A DNA stretch of 64,000 bases from DASUCS01 sp041166745 (GTDB lineage Bacteria; Actinomycetota; Acidimicrobiia; Acidimicrobiales; JACDCH01): assembly GCA_041166745.1 (NCBI GenBank), contig JBEEGH010000006.1, positions 62,001 to 126,000 on the forward strand, given 5' to 3'. Positions 1 to 9,900 of this stretch are shown here, piece after piece; positions within the stretch are counted from its first letter, which is position 1, and each line of letters begins with the position of its first letter. The translations under genes and the position numbers were made by a program. Under the pieces are notes generated by a model, which worked only from the letters and a program-made list of their open reading frames with translations, ran no database searches and was not told the DNA's origin.

Positions 1-1
1 G

Positions 2-1030
2 CTCGAGCAGCACTTCACCGACCTCGTGAACTACGACTTCACCGCCCACATGGAAGACGATCTCGACGAGATCGCCGGCGGCCGTGAGCAACGCGAGCCG
101 TGGCTGGGCAAGTTCTGGTTCGGCAACGGCACGCCGGGCGTCAAGACGCTGTGCGCGCAGGCACTCGAGCAAGCCGACCCCGCGGCGATCAACGCCATCC
201 CCATCGGGGTCGACGAGAACGGCGAGCTCATCGTCGTGCGCAACGGCAAGTACGGCCCGTACGTGAAGCGCGGCGACGACACCGCGTCGCTCCCCGACGA
301 CATCGCCCTCGACGAGCTCACGATCGATCGGGCGGTCGAGCTGCTCAATGCGCCGAAGGGCGACGAGCCGATCGGCACCGACCCGGCCTCCGGTCTGCCG
401 GTCTACGCGAAGAACGGCCGCTTCGGCCCGTACGTGCAGCTCGGCGACGCCGACACGCTGCCCGAGAAGCAGAAGCCGAAGATGGAGTCGCTGCTCGCCA
501 GCATGTCGCTCACCGAGATCACCCTCGACGACGCTCTCAAGCTGCTGTCGCTGCCGCGCGTCGTCGGAGCTGACGACGACGGCATCGAGGTCACCGCGTT
601 GAACGGGCGATACGGGCCGTACATCAAGAAGGGCGACGAGACCCGCAGCCTCGAGTCAGAGGAGCAGATCTTCACGGTCACGCTGGAAGCGGCCCGCGCA
701 CTGCTGGCCCAACCCAAGCAGTACGGCCGCCGCAACGCGAAGCCGGCGGCGCCGTTGCGCGAGCTCGGCAACGACCCCGTATCCGGGCAGCCCGTCGTCG
801 TCAAAGACGGTCGCTTCGGTCCGTACGTCACCGACGGTGAGGTGAACGCGTCGCTGCGCAAGGGCGACGTCGTCGAAGGCATCACGATCGAGCGAGCCGC
901 GGAGCTGCTCCAGATCCGACGCGAGACCGCGCCCAAGAAACCCAAGCGCGCCGCCGCCAAGAAGAAGGCCCCAGCGAAGAAGAAGGCCCCGGCAAAGAAG
1001 AAGGCGGCCGCCAAGAAGAAGGCCGATTGA
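2..1030 (+). CDS. topA: DNA topoisomerase I, C-terminal part (5' truncated by window)
   Basis: The reading frame is open from base 2 and the start lies before the window. TopA relaxes negatively supercoiled DNA; this piece lacks the TOPRIM and catalytic tyrosine domains. It carries four copies of the C-terminal repeat with the signature NGKYGPYVKRG, NGRFGPYVQLG, NGRYGPYIKKG and DGRFGPYVTDG, each followed by a helix ending in a ..AxxLL motif. It ends in a lysine/alanine tail (KKKAPAKKKAPAKKKAAAKK), typical of actinobacterial TopA and thought to bind DNA. The MFS gene and tmk follow on the same strand. Confidence 0.95.
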   Translation, partial: LEQHFTDLVNYDFTAHMEDDLDEIAGGREQREPWLGKFWFGNGTPGVKTLCAQALEQADPAAINAIPIGVDENGELIVVRNGKYGPYVKRGDDTASLPDDIALDELTIDRAVELLNAPKGDEPIGTDPASGLPVYAKNGRFGPYVQLGDADTLPEKQKPKMESLLASMSLTEITLDDALKLLSLPRVVGADDDGIEVTALNGRYGPYIKKGDETRSLESEEQIFTVTLEAARALLAQPKQYGRRNAKPAAPLRELGNDPVSGQPVVVKDGRFGPYVTDGEVNASLRKGDVVEGITIERAAELLQIRRETAPKKPKRAAAKKKAPAKKKAPAKKKAAAKKKAD

Positions 1031-1078
1031 CGGAACGGTCATCTGGGGGCACTCCGGTCGATCACTAATCTGAATTTC

Positions 1079-2554
1079 GTGGTGGAGCCGGCCTCTGAGC
1101 GACACGAGGTCGAGGAGACCGAACCGGACGTACCGGTGGTCGCCTTTCCTCCGCTGGTCGAGGAACCCGTCGTCGTCGTCGAGCAAGCCGCGCTGCACGT
1201 GCGGCTCTTCGGGACCCACGCCTTCTTTCGGCTATGGCTGGCGCAGGTGGTGTCCGCCCTCGGCGACTGGCTCGGGTTCCTGGCCATCACCATCCTCGCG
1301 GCGTCGCTCGGCAGCGGCACGGGAGGGGCAGCCGTCGGCCTCGTGATGTCGGCGCGCATCATCCCGGGCTTCTTCCTCGCTCCGGTCGCGGGGGTGATGC
1401 TCGATCGCTGGGACCGCAAGAAGGTGATGGTGGTGTGCGACCTCGGGCGGGCGGCCGTCATCGCCACGCTGCCGTTCGTCCACAGCGTGACCGGACTCGT
1501 CCTCGCGTCGCTGGTGCTCGAAGTCTTCACGTTGTTGTGGTCGCCGGCCAAAGAGGCGTCCGTGCCGAACATCGTGCCGAGCGACCGCCTCACGTCGGCC
1601 AACTCGCTGTCGCTGGCGGCGGCCTACGGCACCTTCCCCATCGCCGCCATCTTCTTCGCGTTGCTCGCCCAGCTGGCCAAATGGCTCGGGGGCATCGACG
1701 CCCTCGACTTCTTCCAGACCGACCAGACGGCGCTGGCGTTCTACGTCGACATGGCCACGTTCCTCACATCGGCCTTCCTGATCTCGACGCTCGCGTTGCC
1801 CGACGCCGCCCGGCGCGCCAAGAAGAAGGTGAACGGCGACACCGGCAAGCGGATCAACCTCACCCAGACGTTCCAAGAGCTCAAGGAGGGCTGGCAGTTC
1901 ATCTTCCTGAACCCCGTCGTGCGATCGGTCAACCTCGGCCTCGCCACCGGCCTCATCGGCGGCGGCATGCTCGTGCCACTCGGCTCGATCTTCGCGACCG
2001 ACATCCTCGGTGCGGGCGCCGCCGGCTACGGCATCTTCATCACCGCGCTCGGCGTCGGCGTGGCCGCGGGCGTGCTGCTCCTGTCGGTGACGCAGAAGAA
2101 GCTGCCGAAAGTGAGGGTGTTCGAGCTCGCGATCTTCGCCGCCGGCGGCACGCTCATCTTCTCGGCGTCGACGTCGACGCTGGCGTTGGCGGTCATCGGC
2201 GTGTTCGGCCTCGGCATCTGTGGTGGTGCGGTCTACGTCGTGGGCTTCACGCTCCTGCACGAGAACGTCGACGACGAGTTGCGCGGCCGTATCTTCAGCG
2301 CGCTCTACACGATCGTGCGGCTGTGCTTGTTGATCGCATTCGCACTCGGACCGTTCCTCTCGGAGCTGCTCGATCGCGTCTCGAGCCGGCTGTTCACCAA
2401 CCGCACGATCACGATTCTCGGCCGCGACCTGTTCGTGCCCGGCGAGCGTCTCACCCTGTGGTTCGCCGGAATCATCATCCTCGCCGCGGGCACGATCGTG
2501 GTGTGGTCGCTGCGCGCGGGCGCCCGTGACACGCCCGCGGAGCAGCCGGTCTGA
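1079..2554 (+). CDS. MFS transporter
   Basis: This is a polytopic membrane protein of about 491 residues. An acidic N-terminal tail (residues 1-45) is followed by about 12 hydrophobic segments. The MFS loop-2 motif appears as DRWDRKKVMV near residue 115, and a second intracellular loop carries RGRIFSALY near residue 400. It belongs to the MFS_3/EntS-like exporters, and the substrate cannot be told. The start is the GTG at 1079; a second GTG follows directly. The stop overlaps the tmk ATG by one base, so the two are probably co-translated. Confidence 0.85.
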   Translation: MVEPASERHEVEETEPDVPVVAFPPLVEEPVVVVEQAALHVRLFGTHAFFRLWLAQVVSALGDWLGFLAITILAASLGSGTGGAAVGLVMSARIIPGFFLAPVAGVMLDRWDRKKVMVVCDLGRAAVIATLPFVHSVTGLVLASLVLEVFTLLWSPAKEASVPNIVPSDRLTSANSLSLAAAYGTFPIAAIFFALLAQLAKWLGGIDALDFFQTDQTALAFYVDMATFLTSAFLISTLALPDAARRAKKKVNGDTGKRINLTQTFQELKEGWQFIFLNPVVRSVNLGLATGLIGGGMLVPLGSIFATDILGAGAAGYGIFITALGVGVAAGVLLLSVTQKKLPKVRVFELAIFAAGGTLIFSASTSTLALAVIGVFGLGICGGAVYVVGFTLLHENVDDELRGRIFSALYTIVRLCLLIAFALGPFLSELLDRVSSRLFTNRTITILGRDLFVPGERLTLWFAGIIILAAGTIVVWSLRAGARDTPAEQPV

Positions 2555-3144
2555 TGCTCATCGCGTTCGAAGGCGGCGAAGGGTCGGGGAAGTCGACCCA
2601 GGCGAGCATCCTCGCCGACCGTCTCGGTGCCGTCCTCACGCACGAACCCGGAGCGACGCGCCTCGGCGCCCGCCTACGGGAACTCGTGCTCGACCCCAAC
2701 GCCAGCATCGACCCGCGCGCCGAGGCGCTGCTCCTCGCCGCGGACCGGGCGCAGCATCTCGCCGAGGTGATCGGTCCCGCGCTGGCCAAAGGCCGCGATG
2801 TCGTGACTGACCGCTACCTCTATTCGTCCCTCGCGTACCAAGCCTTCGGCCGAGGGCTCGAACTGCAGAGCGTGCGTTCGCTGTCCGCCTTTGCCGGCGC
2901 GCCGGAAGCCGACCTCGTCGTGCTCATCACCGTGTCGCCCGAGACCAGAGGGCAGCGCCTCAAGGCGACGCCCGACCGTATCGAAGCGTCAGGCGACGAC
3001 TTCCACGAGCGCGTCGAGCTCGGGTTCAAAGCGATGGCCGACGCCGATCCGCGCCGATGGGCGGTGATCGACGGCGACGGAACGGTCGACGACGTTGCGG
3101 CCAGCGTGTGGCAGGCGGTCACCACTGCGAAATCCCGTGCATAG
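2554..3144 (+). CDS. tmk: Thymidylate kinase (dTMP kinase)
   Basis: The enzyme phosphorylates dTMP to dTDP in dTTP synthesis. Residues 6-14 form the P-loop (EGGEGSGKST), and the DRYLYSSLAYQ motif near residue 89 is the dTMP-binding DR(Y/F) signature. Its 196 residues are close to the usual ~205. The ATG overlaps the upstream stop. The TAG stop lies inside a perfect 23-bp inverted repeat (3130-3177). In many actinobacteria tmk lies directly before holB; here a 9 kb secretion locus separates the two. Confidence 0.95.
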   Translation: MLIAFEGGEGSGKSTQASILADRLGAVLTHEPGATRLGARLRELVLDPNASIDPRAEALLLAADRAQHLAEVIGPALAKGRDVVTDRYLYSSLAYQAFGRGLELQSVRSLSAFAGAPEADLVVLITVSPETRGQRLKATPDRIEASGDDFHERVELGFKAMADADPRRWAVIDGDGTVDDVAASVWQAVTTAKSRA

Positions 3145-3177
3145 CCACACATACATGTGTGGCTATGCACGGGATTT
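3130..3177. terminator. Perfect 23-bp inverted repeat, probable bidirectional terminator
   Basis: The arms 3130-3152 and 3155-3177 are exact reverse complements around a 2-nt centre (AC). The repeat lies between the convergent tmk and 3187-5376 genes and includes the tmk stop codon in its left arm. There is no T tract on either side, so termination is inferred from position and stem strength. Confidence 0.6.
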
Positions 3178-3186
3178 GCTCAGGGA

Positions 3187-5376
3187 TCAGTGCGGCCAGA
3201 GGGCCGTGCCGTCGTGCGGCAAAATCAGGTCCGTGTAATTCGAGACCGAGGTGAAGTCGTCGAGGAGGGTGCTTCCCGCCCACTCCTGCAACTGTCGCGG
3301 CGTCACGGTGATCGGTCCGGAGACGACACCGTTGGCGGCGTTGCGCAGCGAATCGACGTAGGGCGTTCCGAGCTGTTGCTCCGCGAAGGCGATCGTGTCC
3401 GCTTGCTCCTTGGTGAGCGTCGAGCCTGACTGCTGCGCGCGCACCGCCGCGATCAGGTGTCCTTCGGCCACGACCAACCGCTCGTGGTCGAACGCGGAGA
3501 ACTCGGCGAGGTTCGTCGTGTATCCGGCGTGCTCTGCGTTGTTCGCGTCGCGGGACAGCACATTGTCCTTGAGGGTGTCGAAGCCCTTGTCGATCGCCTT
3601 GTCGACGAGGCCGCTGCCGGGGAACTTGGCCAATCCGACGACGCCCATAGCAATTGTCTGGAACGTGTCGAGGTTCTCGTTGTAGTTGCGGGCGTCGGCG
3701 TCGAGCTGACGGGCGGTGACGAACACCTCTCCGTTGTCGCCGGACAGCACGATGCCGTCGAGGTTGGCAAGGCGTTGCGCCCACGGCGGATGCAGGTCGG
3801 TGTCGCTTTCGAGGCCAAGAACCACGGTCTGGACGTCGAGGGCATCGCGCATTGTGAAGATGGCGTCCCTCGAACCGTCGTCGTGCATCGCGAGCGAAGT
3901 GAACTGCGCGGCCTGCATCGACCCGATCGAGAGGTGGTCGTCCCGGTTCGCCGCGTTCAGGGTCAGGGCCGGCGAACGAGCGAAGTCGGGCAGGTACTGA
4001 AGCACCATCTGCCCGTACGCCGGCGCGAGCGCGTGTGACGCGTCACCCGGCCCGGCATCGAGCGAGGCGTTGATCACGTTCGCCGTCGCGTCGCGGGCGA
4101 GCGACGGATCGCGCTCGGCCGCGTACACGGTTCCCGACACGATGAGGTCGCGAATCGACGGACCGATGATGTTCCAGTCGGGCGGGTGGCGTCCGTCGCG
4201 CCCGAACTTGTTGCCCGTGAGCCAACCCGCGTTCTCGTCGTCGCGCAGCAGTGCATTGGCCGCGTCGGGCGTTCGGGCGGCCGCTGCGACGAGGAGCGTG
4301 CCCCGGTCCTCCCAGTTCGTAGCGACTTGGTCGAAGTTCGGGTAGCCCGGGCTGCCGGCCCCCCGATCGACGACGACGGTGCCGTGGAGCACATCGAGGC
4401 CGAGCTGTCCGGCGGCCTGCGAGAACTCCGTGGAGTAGTGGCCGTAGGAGAACAGCAACGGAAACGAGTCGTCGAGCGTGCCGTCGCGGACGGCTCCGTC
4501 GAACAGGTCGTCGCGCCACGCGGTCGACAGATTCGGTGACGCCAGCGCCAGTGCCGAGTCCACGTTGGCGAGGACATCGTCGATGCGAAACGTCGGCTCG
4601 CCCGACGTGCGCTGGTAATCGCTCCACGAGGAAAGCGAGATCGCTCGTGGCAGTAGCGCGGTCGTATCCGGGCCGAGCGCTTGATAGAAGGCCGTGGTGA
4701 ACGCGGGATCGAACCGGCGTCGTCCGAGCAGGTCGGTCAGCGTCTCGAGTTGTCGCACCAGCGCGGCCGGGACGATGTCGTCATCGCCCGCCCCGTGGAG
4801 CACCACCCACGCCTGGTGCACCATCTCGAGGTCCGTCAGCGGGGGGTCGCGGTAGATGTTGCTGTCCTGTATCGAGAAGAGCAGCTCCTTGAGCCGGTCC
4901 TTCATCGCGTCGACGTCATCGCCGTCCATCGAGTCATTGATCTGACCGAGGACTGATCCGACCCGCCCGGCGAGCTCGCCTGGCGTTCCCGTGAGCGAAT
5001 CGAGCGCGAGCTCGTAGACGTCGGCGTCGGCGTCACCCGGATGAGCAAGCCGCGACGCGACCAGCGCGTCGAACAAGTCGAGATCGTTCGTGTACAGGTA
5101 CGTGCGATCTCTGGGCATGTCCGCCACGAAGTGGTCGAGCTGTCGAAGCGCGAACCCAAAGGCGGCCGGCCGCCGGTCGACGTTCCCCACGATCGTGAGC
5201 TCACCCTCGATCCACGCGCCCAGGTTGCTCACCGCCAAGGCGAGGCTGCTCGGAGCGTGATTGAGCGCGTTGACGATCGAGCCGTACGCCATCGCATCGG
5301 ATCGAGCCGGTGGAAGGGTCGCCAGCGTGATCGAGCTGTACTCCGCGAGGCGGTCGGGGTCGCCCTTGATCGTCAC
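3187..5376 (-). CDS. Large type VII secretion-associated protein (candidate substrate)
   Basis: A 729-residue protein without signal peptide or clear membrane segment. It is mostly alpha-helical in character and rich in Asp, Ala and Leu. The composition and the position behind two WXG-like genes resemble large DUF6571-type proteins of actinobacterial T7SS loci; that family assignment is tentative. The GTG start overlaps the stop of the upstream WXG-like gene by four bases (GTGA), which implies translational coupling. It is the last gene of the minus-strand series starting at the FHA/FtsK ATPase. No toxin motif was recognised at the C-terminus, so effector, adaptor or structural roles remain open. 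Confidence 0.6.
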   Translation of the reverse strand: MTIKGDPDRLAEYSSITLATLPPARSDAMAYGSIVNALNHAPSSLALAVSNLGAWIEGELTIVGNVDRRPAAFGFALRQLDHFVADMPRDRTYLYTNDLDLFDALVASRLAHPGDADADVYELALDSLTGTPGELAGRVGSVLGQINDSMDGDDVDAMKDRLKELLFSIQDSNIYRDPPLTDLEMVHQAWVVLHGAGDDDIVPAALVRQLETLTDLLGRRRFDPAFTTAFYQALGPDTTALLPRAISLSSWSDYQRTSGEPTFRIDDVLANVDSALALASPNLSTAWRDDLFDGAVRDGTLDDSFPLLFSYGHYSTEFSQAAGQLGLDVLHGTVVVDRGAGSPGYPNFDQVATNWEDRGTLLVAAAARTPDAANALLRDDENAGWLTGNKFGRDGRHPPDWNIIGPSIRDLIVSGTVYAAERDPSLARDATANVINASLDAGPGDASHALAPAYGQMVLQYLPDFARSPALTLNAANRDDHLSIGSMQAAQFTSLAMHDDGSRDAIFTMRDALDVQTVVLGLESDTDLHPPWAQRLANLDGIVLSGDNGEVFVTARQLDADARNYNENLDTFQTIAMGVVGLAKFPGSGLVDKAIDKGFDTLKDNVLSRDANNAEHAGYTTNLAEFSAFDHERLVVAEGHLIAAVRAQQSGSTLTKEQADTIAFAEQQLGTPYVDSLRNAANGVVSGPITVTPRQLQEWAGSTLLDDFTSVSNYTDLILPHDGTALWPH

Positions 5377-5660
5377 GGCGGACTCGTTTGGCTCAGCGCG
5401 TCGAAGTAGTGCGCGGTGGCGATGGTCGAGCGCAGTTCGTCAGCGTCGCCCTCGAGGGAACGAGCGAACGCGGACAGCGTGTCCATCGTGCTGGCGAAGT
5501 CGCGGTCGAACTGATCGCGGGTCTCGCCCTGAAAGTCCGTGTGGGCGATCGTCAGCGCGTCATCGTGGGCGTTCACGACTGCCCGCAGCCGCGTCGCGAG
5601 GTCTTCCATGGCGGCTACCGCCTGTTGTGCGATGGCGAATGGAAAGACGAACGACCCCAC
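5373..5660 (-). CDS. WXG100-like small protein (FQG variant)
   Basis: With the GTG at 5660 as start, the protein is 95 residues, the usual size of WXG100 (EsxA/EsxB-like) proteins. The GAGG seven bases upstream supports this start. It is predicted to be two helices joined by a turn at DFQGETRDQF, where F-Q-G occupies the W-x-G position. WXG100 proteins are secreted as helical hairpin dimers by type VII ATPases. Neighbouring genes are the WDG-containing protein upstream and the large protein downstream (GTGA overlap). The frame extends upstream without a better start. Confidence 0.6.
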   Translation of the reverse strand: MGSFVFPFAIAQQAVAAMEDLATRLRAVVNAHDDALTIAHTDFQGETRDQFDRDFASTMDTLSAFARSLEGDADELRSTIATAHYFDALSQTSPP

Positions 5661-5694
5661 GGTCGACCTCGCGACGGCTGCGGCTCGGCAACGG

Positions 5695-6189
5695 TCAGGA
5701 GTACCTGATGGTCTGGTCGGTCTGCTCGAGCGCCGAGGCAAACGTGGTGGCGCCGTTGGCGAGTGTGCTGTAACGGTCGTTGACGTCGGTCATCACTTTG
5801 TTGAACTGACCGCGAATGGCGTCGTCGAACGCGGTGACCTGCTTGGTGACGTCGGCCCGCATGCCATCGGCTGCGCTCAGCGCTTCGTCGAGGATCTGTC
5901 CGACGGCCGCGCTGAGGTCGGCTTCGGCGGCATCGGCCGCCGCTCTGCTGGTGCCGTCCCAGTCGGACGTTTGCAGCGAGTTCTTGGCCGTCGTGATCTG
6001 ATCGCGCAGGCCCGTGGCCATCGTGGTGAAGTGGGTCTTCAACGTGTTGGTCACGCTGTCGACCTGCGCATGCAGCTCCGACGACACCTTGGCGGCGTCA
6101 GAGCCGGCCGTGGTGGCCGCCCCTCCCGCGTCGCCGAGCCGCTGGCTCGCCGCTTGGATGTCGGCCACGTTGCCGCCGATACGTCCCAT
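5695..6189 (-). CDS. WXG-type secreted protein (WDG motif)
   Basis: A 164-residue, all-helical protein rich in Ala, Thr, Asp and Gln, without signal peptide. It carries a W-D-G turn (SDWDGTSRAAAD) near residue 85, matching the WXG motif of type VII substrates, but is longer than a standard WXG100 protein. The ATG at 6189 follows a strong ribosome site, GAGGTAAGG. A role as substrate or partner of the FtsK-type ATPase encoded upstream on this strand is inferred from context. Confidence 0.65.
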   Translation of the reverse strand: MGRIGGNVADIQAASQRLGDAGGAATTAGSDAAKVSSELHAQVDSVTNTLKTHFTTMATGLRDQITTAKNSLQTSDWDGTSRAAADAAEADLSAAVGQILDEALSAADGMRADVTKQVTAFDDAIRGQFNKVMTDVNDRYSTLANGATTFASALEQTDQTIRYS

Positions 6190-6283
6190 GTCCTTACCTC
6201 GTTTCGTCGGGAGAAGTCTTCGACATCTGACAATAACTTTCATTGTGTGTCAAGAACTTTGATATGAGATCGTGGATGTCCGG

Positions 6284-6577
6284 TCAGGGCGCGCTGAAGA
6301 TCACATGCGTACCGATGCGGCGCCAGACGACATGCGGCTCGTCCTGCACGACGGCGGTGCCGTAGTGAAACGTTGCTCGTCCGTCGCCCGCCCAGCTCAT
6401 CTCGAAGACGCCCGAGGCGCCTTGGACTCCCTTCACTCGGAGACCGTTGCGGAATGGTCGTCCGGCCCTCATGTCCTCGACGAACTGCGCGACCGCAGCG
6501 CGAAACGCCGCCTGCTGCGGGGGCGTCAATCGGTCGAAATCCGCGCCGAATCGCGCGAGCCACGCAAAGGTCGGCAC
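6284..6577 (-). CDS. RelE/ParE-superfamily toxin-like protein
   Basis: A 97-residue basic protein with the length and pattern of RelE/ParE/HigB-type toxins: an N-terminal helix pair (FDRLTPPQQAAFRAAVAQFV), a basic strand (GLRVKGVQG) and a C-terminal strand cluster (ATFHYGTAVVQ, VVWRRIGTH). Family members cleave mRNA on the ribosome or inhibit gyrase; which applies here cannot be told. It begins seven bases after the AbrB-type antitoxin gene, the usual antitoxin-first arrangement. Confidence 0.65.
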   Translation of the reverse strand: MPTFAWLARFGADFDRLTPPQQAAFRAAVAQFVEDMRAGRPFRNGLRVKGVQGASGVFEMSWAGDGRATFHYGTAVVQDEPHVVWRRIGTHVIFSAP

Positions 6578-6583
6578 AAAGCG

Positions 6584-6889
6584 TCAGCGCTTCTGTCGGC
6601 GCGGGGGACGCTTGGAGCGGGCCTTCAGAGCTTCCTGGAACTGTTCGCCTGAAGCGAAGACCTCCACGCGTCCCGCGGCGAGGTCGGCATCGGCTTGGCG
6701 CTCACCGGCCTGCCACTCGGGTGTCCAGAACCACGCTTGGGTGGCGTCGATGACCTTCTGCGGCCGCAACAGGATCCCGTTCTCCGTGATCTCTGCCTCG
6801 AGCAGGTCACCTTCCTCGAGCCGCGCGGCGACCCGGATCTCCTCCGGCAGGGTGAGCTGTCCCTTGGCGCGAAGGGTCATGCGTGCCAT
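6584..6889 (-). CDS. AbrB/SpoVT-type antitoxin
   Basis: A protein of about 101 residues. Its first ~45 residues form a swapped-hairpin AbrB DNA-binding domain (TLRAKGQLTLPEEIR, then GDLLEAEITENGILLRPQ). The remainder, including a basic tail (KARSKRPPRRQKR), would bind the toxin. The start at 6889 places the domain at the N-terminus. An alternative GTG at 6943 overlaps the ATPase stop as GTGA and would add 18 residues, so coupling to the upstream gene cannot be excluded. Such antitoxins usually repress their own operon. Confidence 0.7.
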   Translation of the reverse strand: MARMTLRAKGQLTLPEEIRVAARLEEGDLLEAEITENGILLRPQKVIDATQAWFWTPEWQAGERQADADLAAGRVEVFASGEQFQEALKARSKRPPRRQKR

Positions 6890-6939
6890 CAATCCATCGT
6901 ACATTCCGAGAATCGGATTGTCGTACTCGCCCGAGCGGA

Positions 6940-9900
6940 TCACGATGTGCCGCGCTCGGCTGCCGCGAGTTGCAGCAGCGCCGCCTGGCCGTCTTCGACG
7001 ACGAAGCCCCGTCCGGGTACGAGAGGAACGGCCAGCCGTCGCGGGAGCCGCACGCCCAGGAGGTCGCCGTCGGCGGCAAGGTCGGGTTGGAGCAGAACGC
7101 CGGTGCGCGACTGACGCACGATGCGCAGCCAGTGGCCGTACGCGGCGCGCACGTCGTCGCCCCGCCCCGCGGCTACGACGTGGAGGTCAGGCCGGCCAGA
7201 TCGCAACGCGGCCATGAGCACACCGTCGCCGTCGTCGACGCTGGGCGCGTCGTCGACGAACACGAACCACCGCCGGCGGTCTGTCGTAGCGGCGCGCACG
7301 ATGTGGTGCAGCTCCGCGAGTGAGCCGATCGCGTCGAACGCATCGACAGCGTGCAGGAGCGAGCGCGGCTCGCACACGCCGACGAGCACCGTCTCAGGGT
7401 CGGCAGCGCGTATCACTCGTGCCATGAGCGCGAGCGCGCTTGTCTTTCCGCTGCGCGGCGGACCGGTGATGAGTACGTGCTCACCGTCGTGCACGCACAA
7501 GCCGGTGACGTCGAGGTCGTCGTCGCCGATACCGAGTGGAATGTGACAGGGAGACTCGAGGCGTGCGGCCGGAAGCACGCTCGCGGACACCTCTGTGGGA
7601 AGCGTGCCGACCGATGGCGCGACGCGTGGCGCCGCCAGCGCGCTGAGGTCGCTTGGCATCCCGACTTGCACGATGCGGTTGCCGTCGCTGTGGACGGCGC
7701 GGCCCGGCACGAACCGCGGTAGCTGCGCCGCTCGCAACCCCAGCGTCGAATAGTCCGACGCGTCGGCCAGCCGGAACAGCAGTTTCTGGCTCACGAGCGA
7801 CGCGAGCCGCAACGGCAGCGCACCCATGCGATCGGCGGTGACGATGAAGTTGATGCCCACGGCCGGCCCTTCGGAGAAGATCCGCCGGAAGGCGTCTGAC
7901 ACCTCCGTGCCGTCGAGTCCCTCGTGTTCCGCGAGAAACGCACCGACGCCGTCGATGCATGTGACGATGCGCGGGAGCGACTCGCCGGTGACCCGCCGGC
8001 GGTCGACTTCAGCGCGCAGGAACCGCACGAGTCGGCCCTGCGCCTCCCGCTCGTTGGCGGTGATGACGGCCCCGACGTGTGGCAATGCGCGCAGCGGCGC
8101 CAGTCCGTTTGGCCCGTAGTCGATTGCATACACGTGGCACTCGGGCGCGTCCCGCGTTTGCACCAGTGCCTCCACGACGGACAGCACCGCGGTCGTCGTG
8201 CCGCTGCCGACCATCCCGAAGAGGGCGAGATGGCCATCCGCCGGGGCCCATCCCACCGCGGCCTGTCGCTGCTGATCGGGCTCGTCGGCCATGGCGAACG
8301 CCACGACTCCAGGCGACCCCGCGGGCACGTCCGTGAGCTCGATCCGCTCGCTGAGCATCGGTAGCCAAGGGCGCCGCGGCAGCGGTCGGCCGTCGAACGC
8401 ACCACGGATCGCGTCGACCAGCGTCGTGAGCTCACTCGGCCCCTCGTCGTCGAGCTGCTCACCGTCGGCTTGCGGTCCGCGGCGGAAGGCCTTCACGCGC
8501 AGCGGCCCGCTGCGCCCGGCCCGCTGCGGGGAGGTGGCCAGCGCGGTCTGCGCGAGCACGACATCGGTGGGGCCACGACGCAAGTACGCCCGCCCCGGTG
8601 TCGTTCGGCTGATCGTCGCCGCGCTCGGGCGATCGACGATGTCGGTGGACTCGGACGCGTCCTGCACGCGCAGCGCAATGCGCAGGTTGGTGTTGGCCTT
8701 GATGTTGGCATTCACCGCGCCAGACGGACGTTGTGTGGCGAGCAACAGGTGCACGCCGAGGCTGCGCCCTCTCTGGGCGATGCCGACGAGTGCACCGAGG
8801 AAGTCAGGCAGCTCGGTGGCCATCGTGGCGAACTCGTCGATCACGACCACGAGCCGAGGCAACGGGCCCCGAACCGAACCGGAACGAAGGTAGGTCGGCA
8901 GGTCTGGCACGCCCGCTTCGCGCAACGTTCGTTCGCGATGGCGCAGTTCGGCCTCGAGCGAGCGCAGCGCCCGCTCGGCCAACTGCTCGTCGAGGTCGGT
9001 GACCAGCCCGACCACGTGGGGCAGCCGGCTGCACTCGTCGAACGCGCTGCCGCCCTTGTAGTCGACGAGCACGAACACGAGATGCTCAGGGTCGACGCGT
9101 GCGGCCATGCCCGCCACGAGCGAGCGCAACAGCTCGCTCTTGCCTGAGCCGGTCGTGCCACCGACGAGGCCGTGAGGCCCGTCGCGCACAAGGTCGACGT
9201 GCACGACACCTTCGTCACCTATGCCGATCGGTGTCGACGGCGACGGGTCGACCTCGCCATGCCGCCACGCCTCTCGTATCGCGGCGGGCGAGGGGTCATC
9301 GATGCCGAGCAACGGGAGCAGCCGGACGACGTCGGTCAAGCCGGCCCCGGCCAGCTCGAGCTCGGGGTCTTCGTACCGTGCAAGCGACCGTGCGCATTCG
9401 CGGGCGGTGGCGTCGTCGATCCCTGCGACGAACAGCTCGCGAATGTGGAGACGGTCTTGCGGACGGCGCAGCTCGGCGTCGCCGAGGTCGTCGCGGATCA
9501 CGACGATGCTGGTGCACATCGAAGGCAGCTGATCCTCCGTGGCCGCGATGACGATGCCGGACTGGCGCTGCAACAGTTGCCGCACCGGAGCGCGACGCCC
9601 CTTGATCGACGCGACGTCGTCGACGACCACCAACAGGGCCCGGTCATCGTCCTCACCGGCGAGTGCGTCGCCTTCGAGATGCGGCAACCACTTCACCCAA
9701 TCCCAATCGGCTGCGCCGAACACCGCGATGCCGAGATCGGCGGGGCCGTGGTGCACCGCCGCCTGGCTGACGAGCGACCGGGCGAGCGCGAGCGCCATCG
9801 AGCGTTCACCCACGATGCCGACCACGCCGCCGGACGAGAGGTCGACGTCGACCGGAGCCCGCGGCAACCCGTCGTGTTCGTCGAGGAGCGCCCGGACTTC

